A DNA stretch of 48,823 nucleotides from Verrucomicrobiota bacterium (GCA_003402745.1 QQND01000010.1:1-48823), one strand, 5' to 3'; positions 1-8,641 are shown, numbered from the stretch's first letter. Notes: generated by a model not told the origin, from the sequence alone. Made by a program: numbers and translations.

Positions 1-26
1 ACCCTTTTTCTAAAGTCGTATAAGCT

Positions 27-776
27 ATGTCCACAGAACTCATGACAGAATTGCTCGAAGCGGGTGTCCACTTCGGGCACCAGAGCAAGCGCTGGAATCC
101 CAAGATGAAGCCCTTCATCTTCGAGAAGCGTAACGCCTTGCACATCATCAACTTGGGTTCTACGGTCCATCAGTTGGATGCGGCGACTAAGTTTCTGAGC
201 GCTCTTGCTGCCCGCGGCGGTAAAGTGCTTTTCGTGGGCTGCAAAAAGCAGGCCCAAGAAGCAGTGAAAGAAGCGGCACAGGCTTGCGGTCAGTTCTATG
301 TGAACCAGCGCTGGCTCGGCGGTACGCTGACCAATATGGCCACAATTCGCAAGAGTGTGGCTCGGATGACTTACATTGAGACGCTGGAAAAGCAGCCTGA
401 GTATTCCAAGATGGGAAATCAGGAGATTTCAGCCCTGCGCCGTGAGGGTGAAAAACTCAAGCGGAACCTCGAAGGGATCCGTACGATGGAAAAGCTTCCA
501 GACGCGATGATCATCATCGACACTGTTCGCGAGGGAATTGCCGTTGCTGAAGCGCGCCGTCTGAAAATTGCGACGGTTGCGATCACCGACACGAATGCAG
601 ATCCCGCTTTGATCACCTATCCGATTGCAGGCAATGACGATGCAATTCGTTCGATCCGCGTGGTGCTCCAGAAGTTGGTGGATGCGTTGGTTTCCGGTTC
701 GGGGATCACGCACGCGGCACCGCCCGTTGAGGTAATCGCTGAGAAGCCCCAGGACCTGAGCGCAGTCAGCGAATAA
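27..776 (+). CDS. rpsB: 30S ribosomal protein S2
   Basis: Ribosomal protein S2 of the small subunit, 249 aa, the usual bacterial length. The N-terminus (MTELLEAGVHFGHQ) and the segment with RWLGGTLTNMATIRKS are family hallmarks, and the C-terminal part has the ITDTNADP motif typical of S2. It binds the 30S head-body junction and is needed for S1 recruitment. It is followed by tsf, the classic rpsB-tsf pairing, with a 177-bp spacer containing a strong hairpin. The ATG at 27 is supported by the conserved N-terminus; no Shine-Dalgarno sequence is visible upstream. The promoter and any S2 autoregulatory leader would lie before base 1, so they cannot be judged. Confidence 0.98.
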   Translation: MSTELMTELLEAGVHFGHQSKRWNPKMKPFIFEKRNALHIINLGSTVHQLDAATKFLSALAARGGKVLFVGCKKQAQEAVKEAAQACGQFYVNQRWLGGTLTNMATIRKSVARMTYIETLEKQPEYSKMGNQEISALRREGEKLKRNLEGIRTMEKLPDAMIIIDTVREGIAVAEARRLKIATVAITDTNADPALITYPIAGNDDAIRSIRVVLQKLVDALVSGSGITHAAPPVEVIAEKPQDLSAVSE

Positions 777-848
777 CGTGCTTTCATTGAGGAACGCCTT
801 TGTGATGGAGGCGCTGCTCGCATCTTCAGAAGCGACTCCTTGTTCGAG

Positions 849-886
849 CGGCGCCGCCTGCAATTGTAAATATTGCTGGGGCGCCG
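849..886 (+). terminator. Hairpin in the rpsB-tsf spacer (possible attenuator)
   Basis: A compound inverted repeat: CGGCGCC (849-855) pairs with GGCGCCG (880-886), and an inner GCAAT (860-864) pairs with ATTGC (872-876) around a 7-nt loop. The tail is only mildly T-rich (TTTCGGATTTC), so it is not a canonical intrinsic terminator. By analogy with other bacteria, where tsf is partly attenuated after rpsB, it may reduce read-through or mark an RNA-processing site. That role is inferred. Confidence 0.4.
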
Positions 887-953
887 TTTCGGATTTCTGG
901 GGTGCACGCATTTTTCAGACACAAACACCTTAACCTCGAATATTTAAAACAGT

Positions 954-1802
954 ATGAGCGAAATAGTCATTGATGCCCAGTTGGTGAAGACCCTGCGTGA
1001 AAAAACAAACGCGGGCTTGATGGATTGCAAACGCGCCCTTGCCGAAGTCAACGGAGACTTGGAAGCAGCCATTGATCTGCTGCGAAAAAAAGGAGCTGCA
1101 AGCGCTGCGAAGAAAGCAGACCGCGAAGCTAAGGAAGGAGTGATTGCGCAGGCAATTATCCACAACGGCAAAGTTGGCGTCCTAGCCGAAGTGAACTGTG
1201 AAACGGACTTCGTTGCTAAAAACGATGCGTTCAAGGCGCTCACTGACACGGTTGCCTCGAAGCTTGCCGAAAATGACAGCGCAGACCTGGAGCCTGATCG
1301 TGTCGAGGCGGTGCAGAAGCTGGGCGAAAATATTCGAATCAGGCGGCATGCGCGTCTGGAAGTGCATGGGAGCGGTGCTGTGTCCTCCTACATCCACACC
1401 GGTGGGAAAGTGGGCGTGTTGCTCGAAGTTGGGGCTGACAGCGATGCAACCGTCGTTCGTGAAGAGTTCAAGCAGTTGGTTCGCGACGTTACCCTTCAGA
1501 TTGCGGCGGCCAATCCGGTTTGCGTATCTCGCGAAAGCGTTCCCGCGGTGCTGGCGGAGCGTGAGCGCGAAATTTATCGCGGGCAAGTTCCTCCTGGAAA
1601 ACCCGCGAACATTGTAGAGCAGATTGTGGAAGGGAAGATGAGTAAGTTTTACTCGAATTCTTGTTTGCTTGAGCAGGCGTTCATCAAGAATCCCGACCAG
1701 ACGATCACGCAGCTCATCGCTGACAAAAACAAAGAACTCGGTGAGCACATCAGCATCCGCGGTTTTGTTCGTTTCATGGTGGGTGAAGAAATCGCCGGCT
1801 GA
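954..1802 (+). CDS. tsf: Elongation factor Ts
   Basis: Guanine-nucleotide exchange factor for EF-Tu, 282 aa, normal length. The N-terminal UBA-like module contains LREKTNAGLMDCKRAL, and the core has the signature ETDFVAKND near residue 84, whose Asp-Phe pair contacts the Mg2+/nucleotide site of EF-Tu. The C-terminal coiled-coil/core-repeat region (IVEGKMSKFYSNSCLLEQ) is intact. The ATG at 954 is the only sensible start given the conserved N-terminus. It probably shares an operon with rpsB upstream; two hairpins overlap and follow its stop codon. Confidence 0.98.
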   Translation: MSEIVIDAQLVKTLREKTNAGLMDCKRALAEVNGDLEAAIDLLRKKGAASAAKKADREAKEGVIAQAIIHNGKVGVLAEVNCETDFVAKNDAFKALTDTVASKLAENDSADLEPDRVEAVQKLGENIRIRRHARLEVHGSGAVSSYIHTGGKVGVLLEVGADSDATVVREEFKQLVRDVTLQIAAANPVCVSRESVPAVLAEREREIYRGQVPPGKPANIVEQIVEGKMSKFYSNSCLLEQAFIKNPDQTITQLIADKNKELGEHISIRGFVRFMVGEEIAG

Positions 1803-1855
1803 GGCTTTCGAGAAAAGCCTCTGTACAGGGGAGGGGCGTTGGGTCCCTCCTCTTT
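1801..1855 (+). terminator. Double hairpin after tsf
   Basis: Two consecutive inverted repeats. GAGGCTTT (1801-1808) pairs with AAAGCCTC (1814-1821) and overlaps the tsf stop codon. GGAGGG (1830-1835) pairs with CCCTCC (1845-1850) and is followed by TCTTT. The second has the better terminator geometry although its T-tract is short. It probably separates the rpsB-tsf unit from the transporter operon. Confidence 0.45.
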
Positions 1856-1901
1856 GCAAGAGTTGCTCCTAGGAGATCCCAGCCCTTGCCGTAAAGACTT
1901 G

Positions 1902-3926
1902 ATGACCGTAAGCTCATTGGTCATGACGCTCCGCAAAAACAGCCGCTGCCTTGCCTTGCTTGCAGCGGTTTTTTCGCGCTCTTCCTCCCCCTGTCTGAGC
2001 GGGGCGATGGTGGCTTTGGGAGCATTCTTCATTTTTGGCTGCTCCAACAACCCCCACCCTGAGCCCCTTGCAAAGGTGCGCGAGGACGGAGAGCCCTGGA
2101 AAGTACGTTATTCCGCGCTTCCCGAGGATCCGCGTTCGCTGGATCCTCAGGTTTCTTATGACGCCGTGAGCCGACGGGTTTTGGAGCCCGTGCAGGAGTG
2201 CCTCCTAGAGTATCAGCCGTTCAAGACGGATCCATATGAGTTGACGCCGTGTTTGTTGCTTGCCCTGCCCGAGCGTATCGAACGCACAGGGGGCGGCATT
2301 ACTTACAGGTGTGCGCTCAAGCCCGGTATTTTTTTTCATAACGACCCCTGCTTTCCTGAAGGGCGGGGCAGGGAGGTCGTAGCTGAGGACGTTCTGTTTG
2401 CCTTTCGGCGGATAGCAGATCCCAAGGTAGAATGTCCTGCGCTTTCGACACTTCAGGATTACATCGAGGGTTTTGCTGAGATGTTTGAAGCGGCGAGAAA
2501 GGCGGATTCTTTCGACTACAGTCAGCCAGTTTCAGGACTGCAGGTCACGGGAAAGTACACCTTCGAGATCCATCTTAAGGCTCCCTATCCTCAGTTGCTT
2601 TATTGGCTGGCGATGCACTTCACATCACCCGTGGCGCGCGAGGCGGTGGAGTATTACGACGGTAAAACGCACGATGGTGCTGCGCGTGATATGTTCCGTT
2701 TTCACCCGGTGGGAACCGGGCCATTTCAAGTCGCGGAATGGAAACGCAACACGAGAATCCGCTTGAAGCGCAATCCTGTCTATCGGACGACGGCGTTTCC
2801 GACGGAGGGCTGGGATGCGGATCGGGAGGCGCTCCTGAGGCCATTGGCGGGGAAAGCGCTGCCTTTTGTTGACGAAGTTAACATGACCGTGTTCCGGGAA
2901 ACGATCCCAGTGTTTCTTCTTTTTCGGCAGGGCTATCTGGATGAAATGGCGGTTGGAAAGGATGCGTTTTCCAGTCTGATCACTCCTTCTCGGGACTTGT
3001 CCGAAAAATACAAAGAACGTGGAGTGGCTCTCCATCGAGACGTCGAGCCGAGTACGTTTTTTATGGCGCTCAACATGGAAGATCCTCTTCTTGGAACGAA
3101 CCGCAAACTGAGGCAGGCTTTGTCCTGCGCTTTCGATGCGAAGTCGAATTTGGACATCTTTTTCAACAGCGTTCCGATTGTCTCAGAGCAGCTGCTTCCT
3201 CCTGGGATTGCCGGTTACCGAAAAGAGTTTCGCAATCCTTACGGTTACAATTTGCAAAAGGCAAAAGTCTTGCTGGCGGAGGCGGGGTATCCCAACGGGA
3301 AAGACGCCAACGGCAAGGTGTTGGAAATCACATTGGACACCACGGGGGGGAGCGCAAACGAGCGCTTGATGGCGGAGTTTTACCAGCAACAGTTTGAGCA
3401 GTTGGGCATCAAGGTCAAAGTGGTTGAAAACCCGTTTGCCCGCCTCATGGACAAGCTTGATAATGGAGGGTTCCAGATTGCTGCCGGGAGCGGATGGGGT
3501 GCGGACTATCCGGATCCGGAGAATTTTTATTTTCTTTATTACAGCAAGAATCTCCCGCCCGCGGGCAAGAACCACAGTCGTTACAAAAATTCCGAATTCG
3601 ACCGTTTGTTTGAAGCGATGGCGACGATGGAAAATAGTGCTGTGCGAGATGGAATTGTACTCAAGATGAACGATATTTTGGCTGAGGACGTGCCGCATAT
3701 TTTGAACATGCACCGGTCGAGCTTTAGGCTCTCGCAGCCTTGGGCGCCTCGGATTCAAAGCAATCCGCTACTTGAGGGAGGGCTGAAGTATGTGGTTATA
3801 GAGCATGGCCTGAGGGAACAATTACGGACGCAGTGGAACAAAAAGCCGGTGTGGCCGGTGGCTGCTCTTCTTGCCATGGTAGCGGGCTCCGCGCTTTTGG
3901 CCTTGAACGCCCGACGGAAATCCTGA
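1902..3926 (+). CDS. Peptide ABC transporter substrate-binding lipoprotein (SBP_bac_5, OppA-like)
   Basis: Family-5 solute-binding protein of an oligopeptide/nickel-type ABC importer, about 674 aa. Visible landmarks are the N-terminal DPRSLDPQVSYD segment, the FHPVGTGPFQV motif and a C-terminal GWGADYPDPENF region, all typical of OppA/DppA. A hydrophobic N-terminus ends in IFGC, a plausible lipobox. Several in-frame starts exist (TTG 1839, ATG 1902, 1923, 2007); 1902 is chosen because it keeps positively charged residues before the hydrophobic stretch, but none has a clear ribosome-binding site. Unusually, the C-terminus ends with a hydrophobic segment and a short basic tail (ARRKS), which would anchor the protein a second time. 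It lies 3 nt before the first permease gene. Confidence 0.9.
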   Translation: MTVSSLVMTLRKNSRCLALLAAVFSRSSSPCLSGAMVALGAFFIFGCSNNPHPEPLAKVREDGEPWKVRYSALPEDPRSLDPQVSYDAVSRRVLEPVQECLLEYQPFKTDPYELTPCLLLALPERIERTGGGITYRCALKPGIFFHNDPCFPEGRGREVVAEDVLFAFRRIADPKVECPALSTLQDYIEGFAEMFEAARKADSFDYSQPVSGLQVTGKYTFEIHLKAPYPQLLYWLAMHFTSPVAREAVEYYDGKTHDGAARDMFRFHPVGTGPFQVAEWKRNTRIRLKRNPVYRTTAFPTEGWDADREALLRPLAGKALPFVDEVNMTVFRETIPVFLLFRQGYLDEMAVGKDAFSSLITPSRDLSEKYKERGVALHRDVEPSTFFMALNMEDPLLGTNRKLRQALSCAFDAKSNLDIFFNSVPIVSEQLLPPGIAGYRKEFRNPYGYNLQKAKVLLAEAGYPNGKDANGKVLEITLDTTGGSANERLMAEFYQQQFEQLGIKVKVVENPFARLMDKLDNGGFQIAAGSGWGADYPDPENFYFLYYSKNLPPAGKNHSRYKNSEFDRLFEAMATMENSAVRDGIVLKMNDILAEDVPHILNMHRSSFRLSQPWAPRIQSNPLLEGGLKYVVIEHGLREQLRTQWNKKPVWPVAALLAMVAGSALLALNARRKS

Positions 3927-3929
3927 GCC

Positions 3930-4904
3930 ATGTTTGCGTATCTTATCCGCCGCCTGTTCTTTTTTGTTCCCATTCTGTTTGGGGTAATGCTGTTGACGTT
4001 TGTGCTTTTTTTTGTGGTGCAGAGCCCGGAGGCCACCGCCAAACGGGTTCTGGGACAGAAGGCGACTCCCAAGAGCGTGGAGAATTGGCTGCACAATCGA
4101 GGTTACGACAAGCCGCTCCTGATTAACCACACGCCGGGGGGATCTTGGCACGACTCTCTTTTTATTCACCAAATGAGGAAGCTCGCCACGTTTGATCTTG
4201 GGACATCCGATGTCAGCGGTCGTCCATTACGGGAGGTTTTTGCCCAGGGTGTGTTGCCTTCGCTCTTACTGACCGTGCCTGCTTTTTTCGCAAGCATTGC
4301 CCTGGCCGTTGGTTTTGCGCTGTATTTGGTTTTCATACGCAACGCTGCAGTCGATCTGGTTGCGTCTCTTTTTTGCGTCGCGTTGATGAGCGTACCGGTG
4401 ATGGTGTACGTCATCTTTGGCCAGTTCCTCGTGGCTCAGGTGCTCAACTACTTTCCCGCCTTCGGGTTCGAGCTAAGCGGATGGTCTACGCCGAAGTTTC
4501 TGCTGTTGCCTGTGGCTCTGATGGTAGTGAGTGGATTAGGGGCGGACGTGCGACTGTTTCGGGCCTTGTTTTTGGAGGAAATGGGACAGGATTATATCCG
4601 CACTGCCCGCGCCAAGGGGGTTTCCACGGTGCAGGTGCTTTTGAGGCACGTCCTCAAAAATGGGTTGATCAATCTGATTACCGTTGTGGTTGCTTCGCTG
4701 CCGTTTTTGATTATGGGGTCCCTCCTGTTGGAAAACTTTTTTGGAATTCCCGGGCTTGGCAACGTTCTTTTCAGCGCGATCCAGGCCCCGGATTTTGCAG
4801 TGGTCCAGGCGTCTGTTTTTTTGGGTTCGCTGTTGTATCTCGGCGGTCTTCTGCTCACGGACCTTTGCTATGCGTGGGCTGATCCAAGGATTCGCCTCCA
4901 ATAA
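3930..4904 (+). CDS. Peptide ABC transporter permease (OppB/DppB-like)
   Basis: Inner-membrane permease of the BPD_transp_1 family, 324 aa. It begins with the short MFAYLIRRLFFFVP helix characteristic of OppB-type permeases, has about six membrane segments, and carries the cytoplasmic EAA loop (DYIRTARAKG ... RHVLKNGL) that docks the ATPase. The C-terminus contains ENFFGIPGLGNVL, also typical. It pairs with the next gene to form the translocation channel. Only 3 nt separate it from the binding-protein gene and 6 nt from the next permease gene, indicating a single operon. Confidence 0.95.
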   Translation: MFAYLIRRLFFFVPILFGVMLLTFVLFFVVQSPEATAKRVLGQKATPKSVENWLHNRGYDKPLLINHTPGGSWHDSLFIHQMRKLATFDLGTSDVSGRPLREVFAQGVLPSLLLTVPAFFASIALAVGFALYLVFIRNAAVDLVASLFCVALMSVPVMVYVIFGQFLVAQVLNYFPAFGFELSGWSTPKFLLLPVALMVVSGLGADVRLFRALFLEEMGQDYIRTARAKGVSTVQVLLRHVLKNGLINLITVVVASLPFLIMGSLLLENFFGIPGLGNVLFSAIQAPDFAVVQASVFLGSLLYLGGLLLTDLCYAWADPRIRLQ

Positions 4905-4910
4905 AGTCTT

Positions 4911-5921
4911 ATGAAGTTGCTGGACCAAATTTGGGTGCAAAATCTCTGCCTGATTGCGGGCTATGGTTCGCTGGCGTTTTTGGTTGGCTGGGGGATGCGT
5001 TCGGAGCGCTGGTTGTCGGCGTGGAAACACCTCCGACGGGACGTGACAGGGATGATTTCTCTTGGGGTTGTCCTGCTTTATCTCCTTGTTGGAACGCTTG
5101 AAAGTATTGCGGTCCCGAGCCTTTCGGGCGGCCGCTCGTTGCTGCAGGAGCTTACAAGTTCGATTCCCCAGGAAAAGAGCTACTCCGCGCCTCTGTCTAA
5201 GGCGGCCCTTTCGTTGTCGGATCCAATACCCCTTTTGGGCAGGCATCTTCTGGGGACAGACGCGCTGGGGCGTGACACTCTTGTGCAGACCTTGCGTGCG
5301 ACCCGCTCGGCGCTCTGGATTGGTGGGTTGACGAGTCTGATTTATATCCCCCTGGGCGTTCTGCTTGGGATGATGGCCGGCTACTACAAGGGATGGGTGG
5401 ACGATGTTGTGCAGTATGTCTACAGCACGGTGGCCGCAGTGCCCGAGATACTGATGCTGGTGGCAATCCTGATGGTCCTAGGAAAGGGGCTTGGAAGCAT
5501 GGCGATTGCGCTTGGGATTACGGGCTGGGTGGGAATGGCGCGACTGATTCGAGGGGAGACGCTCCGCCAGGTGGAACGGCCGTACATTGCCGCTGCCAAG
5601 GCGATGGGGCAGTCGAATTGGAAAATCATCACGCGGCATTTACTCCCCAATGTGATGCACTTGGTGCTCATTAAATTTGTTCTTGGATTTTCGGGTTTGG
5701 TGCTCGCTGAGGCTGTCCTTAGTTATCTGGGAGTAGGCGCTCCCGTAGGCACTGCGAGCTGGGGAACGATGATTGACGCCTCCCGCTCCGAGCTCTCTCG
5801 CGAGCCGTTTGTTTGGTGGAACCTGACTGCCGCATCAACCGCGCTTTTTATCATGGTTCTTGCTCTCAATTTGTTTGGCGATTCCCTCCGTCGCGCTTTT
5901 GATCCGAAGCAGGGCCTCTAG
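4911..5921 (+). CDS. Peptide ABC transporter permease (OppC/DppC-like)
   Basis: Second permease subunit, 336 aa, with an N-terminal OppC_N helix, a periplasmic loop containing LLGTDALGRDTL (the OppC signature), then a BPD_transp_1 domain with an EAA loop (RPYIAAAKAMGQSNW ... HLLPN). The N-terminal part, with two hydrophobic segments before the signature, is somewhat longer than in DppC. It partners the upstream permease. It is followed after 28 nt by the ATPase gene. Confidence 0.95.
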   Translation: MKLLDQIWVQNLCLIAGYGSLAFLVGWGMRSERWLSAWKHLRRDVTGMISLGVVLLYLLVGTLESIAVPSLSGGRSLLQELTSSIPQEKSYSAPLSKAALSLSDPIPLLGRHLLGTDALGRDTLVQTLRATRSALWIGGLTSLIYIPLGVLLGMMAGYYKGWVDDVVQYVYSTVAAVPEILMLVAILMVLGKGLGSMAIALGITGWVGMARLIRGETLRQVERPYIAAAKAMGQSNWKIITRHLLPNVMHLVLIKFVLGFSGLVLAEAVLSYLGVGAPVGTASWGTMIDASRSELSREPFVWWNLTAASTALFIMVLALNLFGDSLRRAFDPKQGL

Positions 5922-5949
5922 TTTCTCCTCGGTCTAAACTTTTCAAACC

Positions 5950-6774
5950 ATGCTTTCCCTGCGAAACCTTAGAATTGATTTCGGTACCGGACCCGATCGA
6001 GTACAGGCTGTGAAGGGCATCAACTTGTCGATAGGCGCTGGCGAGACACTCGCCTTGGTAGGGGAAAGCGGGAGCGGTAAAAGCGTGACGGGAATGGCGC
6101 TCACCCGGCTTCTTCCGGAGCCTCCAGCAGTGTATGCGGGAGGAGAGATACTGTTTGAAGGCGAGGATGTTCTAAAAATGGGGCCCGCCCAGTTGCGCAG
6201 GCTGCGCGGTGGAAAGATCGCGTACGTGTTTCAAGAGCCTTCCACTTCTTTGAATCCTGTTTTTACCATTCGTAACCAGATTGCTGAGGCCATCGATCTG
6301 CATCGTCCTGACGTGCGCGATGTCGATGCGGAGGTCGTGCACTGCTTGGATTTGGTTGGGATTGTGGACCCGAAAAAACGGATGCATGACTATCCCCATC
6401 AACTTTCGGGCGGGATGCAACAGCGTGTGATGATTGCGATGGCCCTAGCCTGCCAGCCCCAATTACTCGTCGCCGATGAGCCTACAACGGCCTTGGATGT
6501 GACGGTGCAGGCGCAAATTCTCGATCAAATGCGCGAACTCAAGCAGCGGCTAAAAATGGCGATGCTGCTGATCACGCACAATTTTGGGATTATAGGTGGG
6601 ATCGCAGACCGCGTTGCTGTGATGTTCCGTGGGGACATTGTGGAGGAGGGAACCACGGCGGAGGTGCTGCGCAATCCTCAGCATGCTTACACCAAGGCTT
6701 TGATTGGATGTATTCCGCAGTTGGGGCAGCGCCGGAAACGGCTTGCGACGATTGATCATTCGATGCTCGGTTGA
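5950..6774 (+). CDS. Peptide ABC transporter ATP-binding protein (OppD-like)
   Basis: Cytoplasmic ATPase, 274 aa. Walker A is GESGSGKS near residue 38, the Q-loop lies in [13 protein letters not shown], the ABC signature is LSGGMQQR, Walker B is [12 protein letters not shown], and the H-loop is in LLITHNFG. The C-terminal oligo_HPY extension starts ([15 protein letters not shown]) but ends soon after, so the protein is shorter than full-length OppD (about 330 aa) and lacks the Cys-containing tail. No OppF-type second ATPase follows: the next gene is convergent. The ATPase may homodimerise or pair with a subunit encoded elsewhere. Confidence 0.93.
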   Translation: MLSLRNLRIDFGTGPDRVQAVKGINLSIGAGETLALVGESGSGKSVTGMALTRLLPEPPAVYAGGEILFEGEDVLKMGPAQLRRLRGGKIAYVFQEPSTSLNPVFTIRNQIAEAIDLHRPDVRDVDAEVVHCLDLVGIVDPKKRMHDYPHQLSGGMQQRVMIAMALACQPQLLVADEPTTALDVTVQAQILDQMRELKQRLKMAMLLITHNFGIIGGIADRVAVMFRGDIVEEGTTAEVLRNPQHAYTKALIGCIPQLGQRRKRLATIDHSMLG

Positions 6775-6819
6775 CGAACTGAGCAGCTCCCTGGCTTCGG
6801 GTGCGCGAAGTTGCGGAGG

Positions 6820-6850
6820 CGAAGGGTGTTATGAAGTGCCCTTCGGTTTC
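6820..6850. terminator. Possible bidirectional terminator between convergent genes
   Basis: CGAAGGG (6820-6826) pairs with CCCTTCG (6839-6845) around a 12-nt loop and is followed by GTTTCTTCT on the plus strand. It sits in the 93-bp gap between the converging transporter operon and the DAHP synthase gene. The stem is only 7 bp and the loop is long, so the call is tentative. Confidence 0.35.
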
Positions 6851-6867
6851 TTCTGCGGGGGAGTCCG

Positions 6868-7944
6868 CTAGATTTCTCGGAGCAGGGAAGCGGTGGATTC
6901 CCAATCCAAGCAAGCGTCTGTGATGGAGACGCCGTATTTCAATCCGGACTTTGCGGCGGCCTGAGCACCCAAGTGGAGGTGGCTCTCAAGCATCACTGCG
7001 ACAAGTTCAGTGCGTCCCGCATTGCGCTGTTGTAGGACGTTCCGAAGCACTTCGGATTGGCGCAATGGGTCTTTGCCGCTGTTTGCGTGGCTGCAGTCCA
7101 CCATCAAGGAAACCGGAAGGCCGGCTTTGCGTAACTTTTCAGCTGCGGCGGCTGTTTGTTCGGAGCCGTAGTTGGTGCCATCGCGGCCACCTCGAAGGAC
7201 AAGATGGCTGTCCTGGTTTCCCGAAGTGGTGATGATGCTGGTCATTCCTTCGGGATCAATTCCAAGAAAACTGTGGGGCGCAAAAGCCGAACGCATGGCA
7301 TCCAGAGCCGTTTGTACGCTACCGTCGGTTCCATTTTTGAAACCCACAGGCATGGAGAGTCCGCTGGCCATTTCGCGGTGGGTTTGGGACTCGGTGGTCC
7401 GGGCTCCGATGGCTGCCCAGCTAATTAAGTCAGCGATGTATTGAGGGATAATCGGGTCGAGAAACTCTGTGCCCATGGGGAGACCGAGCTCAGCGATGTC
7501 TAGTAACAGCCTGCGGGCGAGTTTGATTCCGTACTCAAGGTCGGCGGAGTCATCGAGGTGAGGATCGTTAATAAGACCCTTCCAGCCGACGGTCGTGCGC
7601 GGCTTTTCAAAATATACCCTCATCACGATGAAGACTTTATCCTCCAGTTCTTTGGCGAGTGCCGCGAGTCTCCTAGCGTAATCTAAAGCGGAGACAGGGT
7701 CGTGTATGGAGCAGGGGCCAACGACGACCATCAAGCGGTGGTCTTCGCCCTTTAAAATGCGGCGAGCGGTATCGCGTGCCGCGAGAATCTTCCCAAGTAT
7801 CTCTGAGCTGGCTGAAATCTGCTCCTTGACCTGTACCGGGGTGATGAGGCGCTTAAATCCGCTCACCCGAACATTTTCAATGCGAGCATTGTAGGAATGT
7901 TGGGAGGAATTGTGGTCTGATATGGGGTGTGCCTCTGAAGACAT
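6868..7944 (-). CDS. 3-deoxy-7-phosphoheptulonate synthase (class I DAHP synthase)
   Basis: Catalyses condensation of phosphoenolpyruvate and erythrose 4-phosphate, the first step of the shikimate pathway. Class I AroF/G/H type, 358 aa from the ATG at 7944; a TTG at 7986 would add 14 residues but the ATG product already matches the usual length of about 350. Motifs seen are VVVGPCSIHDP (active-site Cys), YFEKPRTTVGWKG (PEP binding), GARTTESQTHREMASG, GFKNGTDG and VDCSHANSGK. The N-terminal region (RIENVRVSGF...ITP) resembles the feedback-regulatory extension of AroG-type enzymes, so amino-acid inhibition is likely, but the ligand cannot be told. It is read away from the upstream tRNA gene. 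Confidence 0.96.
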   Translation of the reverse strand: MSSEAHPISDHNSSQHSYNARIENVRVSGFKRLITPVQVKEQISASSEILGKILAARDTARRILKGEDHRLMVVVGPCSIHDPVSALDYARRLAALAKELEDKVFIVMRVYFEKPRTTVGWKGLINDPHLDDSADLEYGIKLARRLLLDIAELGLPMGTEFLDPIIPQYIADLISWAAIGARTTESQTHREMASGLSMPVGFKNGTDGSVQTALDAMRSAFAPHSFLGIDPEGMTSIITTSGNQDSHLVLRGGRDGTNYGSEQTAAAAEKLRKAGLPVSLMVDCSHANSGKDPLRQSEVLRNVLQQRNAGRTELVAVMLESHLHLGAQAAAKSGLKYGVSITDACLDWESTASLLREI

Positions 7945-8016
7945 AAAACGGTCGGGTAGAATCCACCGAAAAGAAGTTTCCTGCAACTAAAGAACGGCGT
8001 TGGCGGGAGTTTGCGC

Positions 8017-8037
8017 CACCGGCGCATCTCGCCGGTG
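8017..8037. other. GC-rich hairpin between tRNA and DAHP synthase genes
   Basis: CACCGGCG (8017-8024) and CGCCGGTG (8030-8037) form a perfect 8-bp stem with a 5-nt loop. It lies between the minus-strand tRNA and the DAHP synthase start. No T-tract follows on either strand, so it may be an RNA processing or stability element rather than a terminator. Confidence 0.35.
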
Positions 8038-8069
8038 AATGGGGCTCAATTGATTGAAAATCTGGGGCG

Positions 8070-8139
<70 letters not shown>

Positions 8140-8142
<3 letters not shown>

Positions 8143-8153
8143 GGCTAGCCGGG
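8140..8153. repeat. 14-bp perfect palindrome at the tRNA 5' end
   Basis: CCCGGCTAGCCGGG is a perfect palindrome that overlaps the first three bases of the tRNA acceptor stem. In the precursor RNA this could form a leader hairpin next to the RNase P cleavage site. Its function is unknown. Confidence 0.5.
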
Positions 8154-8303
8154 ATAGGACCAATCCACCCCTTCCGTGCTCTTCTAACACAAACCGGATT
8201 CGAGAACTCATACAATCTCTTTCGCTAGATGCCTGCCTCCACATCGGGGATGTGGTCCTTGGCCAGATGCATCGCAGGAGCCTGATGCCCACGCAAAAAC
8301 GCA

Positions 8304-8334
8304 GGGTCACCAACAGCGAAGGATTTGTTGAAAC
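8304..8334 (+). repeat. 31-bp stray copy of the giant Ig gene's 3' region
   Basis: This stretch matches 19064-19094, inside the last Ig-like domain of the downstream giant gene, at 30 of 31 bases. In one plus-strand frame both encode R-V-T-N-S-E-G-F-V-E-T. The flanks do not match clearly. It is probably a remnant of a lost paralogous Ig-repeat gene or a recombination scar. Confidence 0.7.
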
Positions 8335-8356
8335 ACCAGTCCTCCCATGGCTCCCA

Positions 8357-8590
8357 TCAACTCTCCGGCGGCAGCGTCGAGAACTTGAGCCCCCACAGCA
8401 CCAGCACCGGCTCAGGCGCATCCACCAGCAGTCCAAACTTGTATCGCCAGAGCATCCAGCGGGTTGGGGGAGCCATTTTCGGCTCTTTTTCCGAGTCCTG
8501 GCGATGGCGATTTTCCACTTGAGTGACGTCATGCCCAATGCGCAGGGGTGTCTTATTCAGGGTCGACTCAAACAGAAGTGGAGAGAGGCG
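8357..8590 (-). pseudogene. Open minus-strand frame, possible truncated gene remnant
   Basis: Between two in-frame stops the minus strand reads 77 sense codons ending in ...FGLLVDAPEPVLVLWGLKF..., with sensible amino-acid composition and no stop. An internal ATG at 8476 would give a 39-aa product beginning MAPPTRWMLWRYK. I do not recognise the family. Because the 5' end is abruptly replaced near the start region of the giant gene, and a displaced fragment of Ig-repeat DNA lies just beyond its 3' end, I read it as the C-terminal stub of a broken gene. A genuine short protein is the alternative. Confidence 0.3.
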
Positions 8591-8641
8591 TTAAAAACAC
8601 TTGTAGCGTGCGGTTTAGTGTACAAAAAATGCGAATCGAGA

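Noticed and set aside
1182..1859. 225-aa minus-strand frame opposite tsf
   Set aside because: Antisense shadow of EF-Ts, whose own frame shows all family motifs.
6775..6867. Frameshifted remainder of the OppD C-terminus or a degraded OppF
   Set aside because: The 93-bp gap contains no ABC motif in any frame and holds a hairpin typical of a convergent gene boundary.
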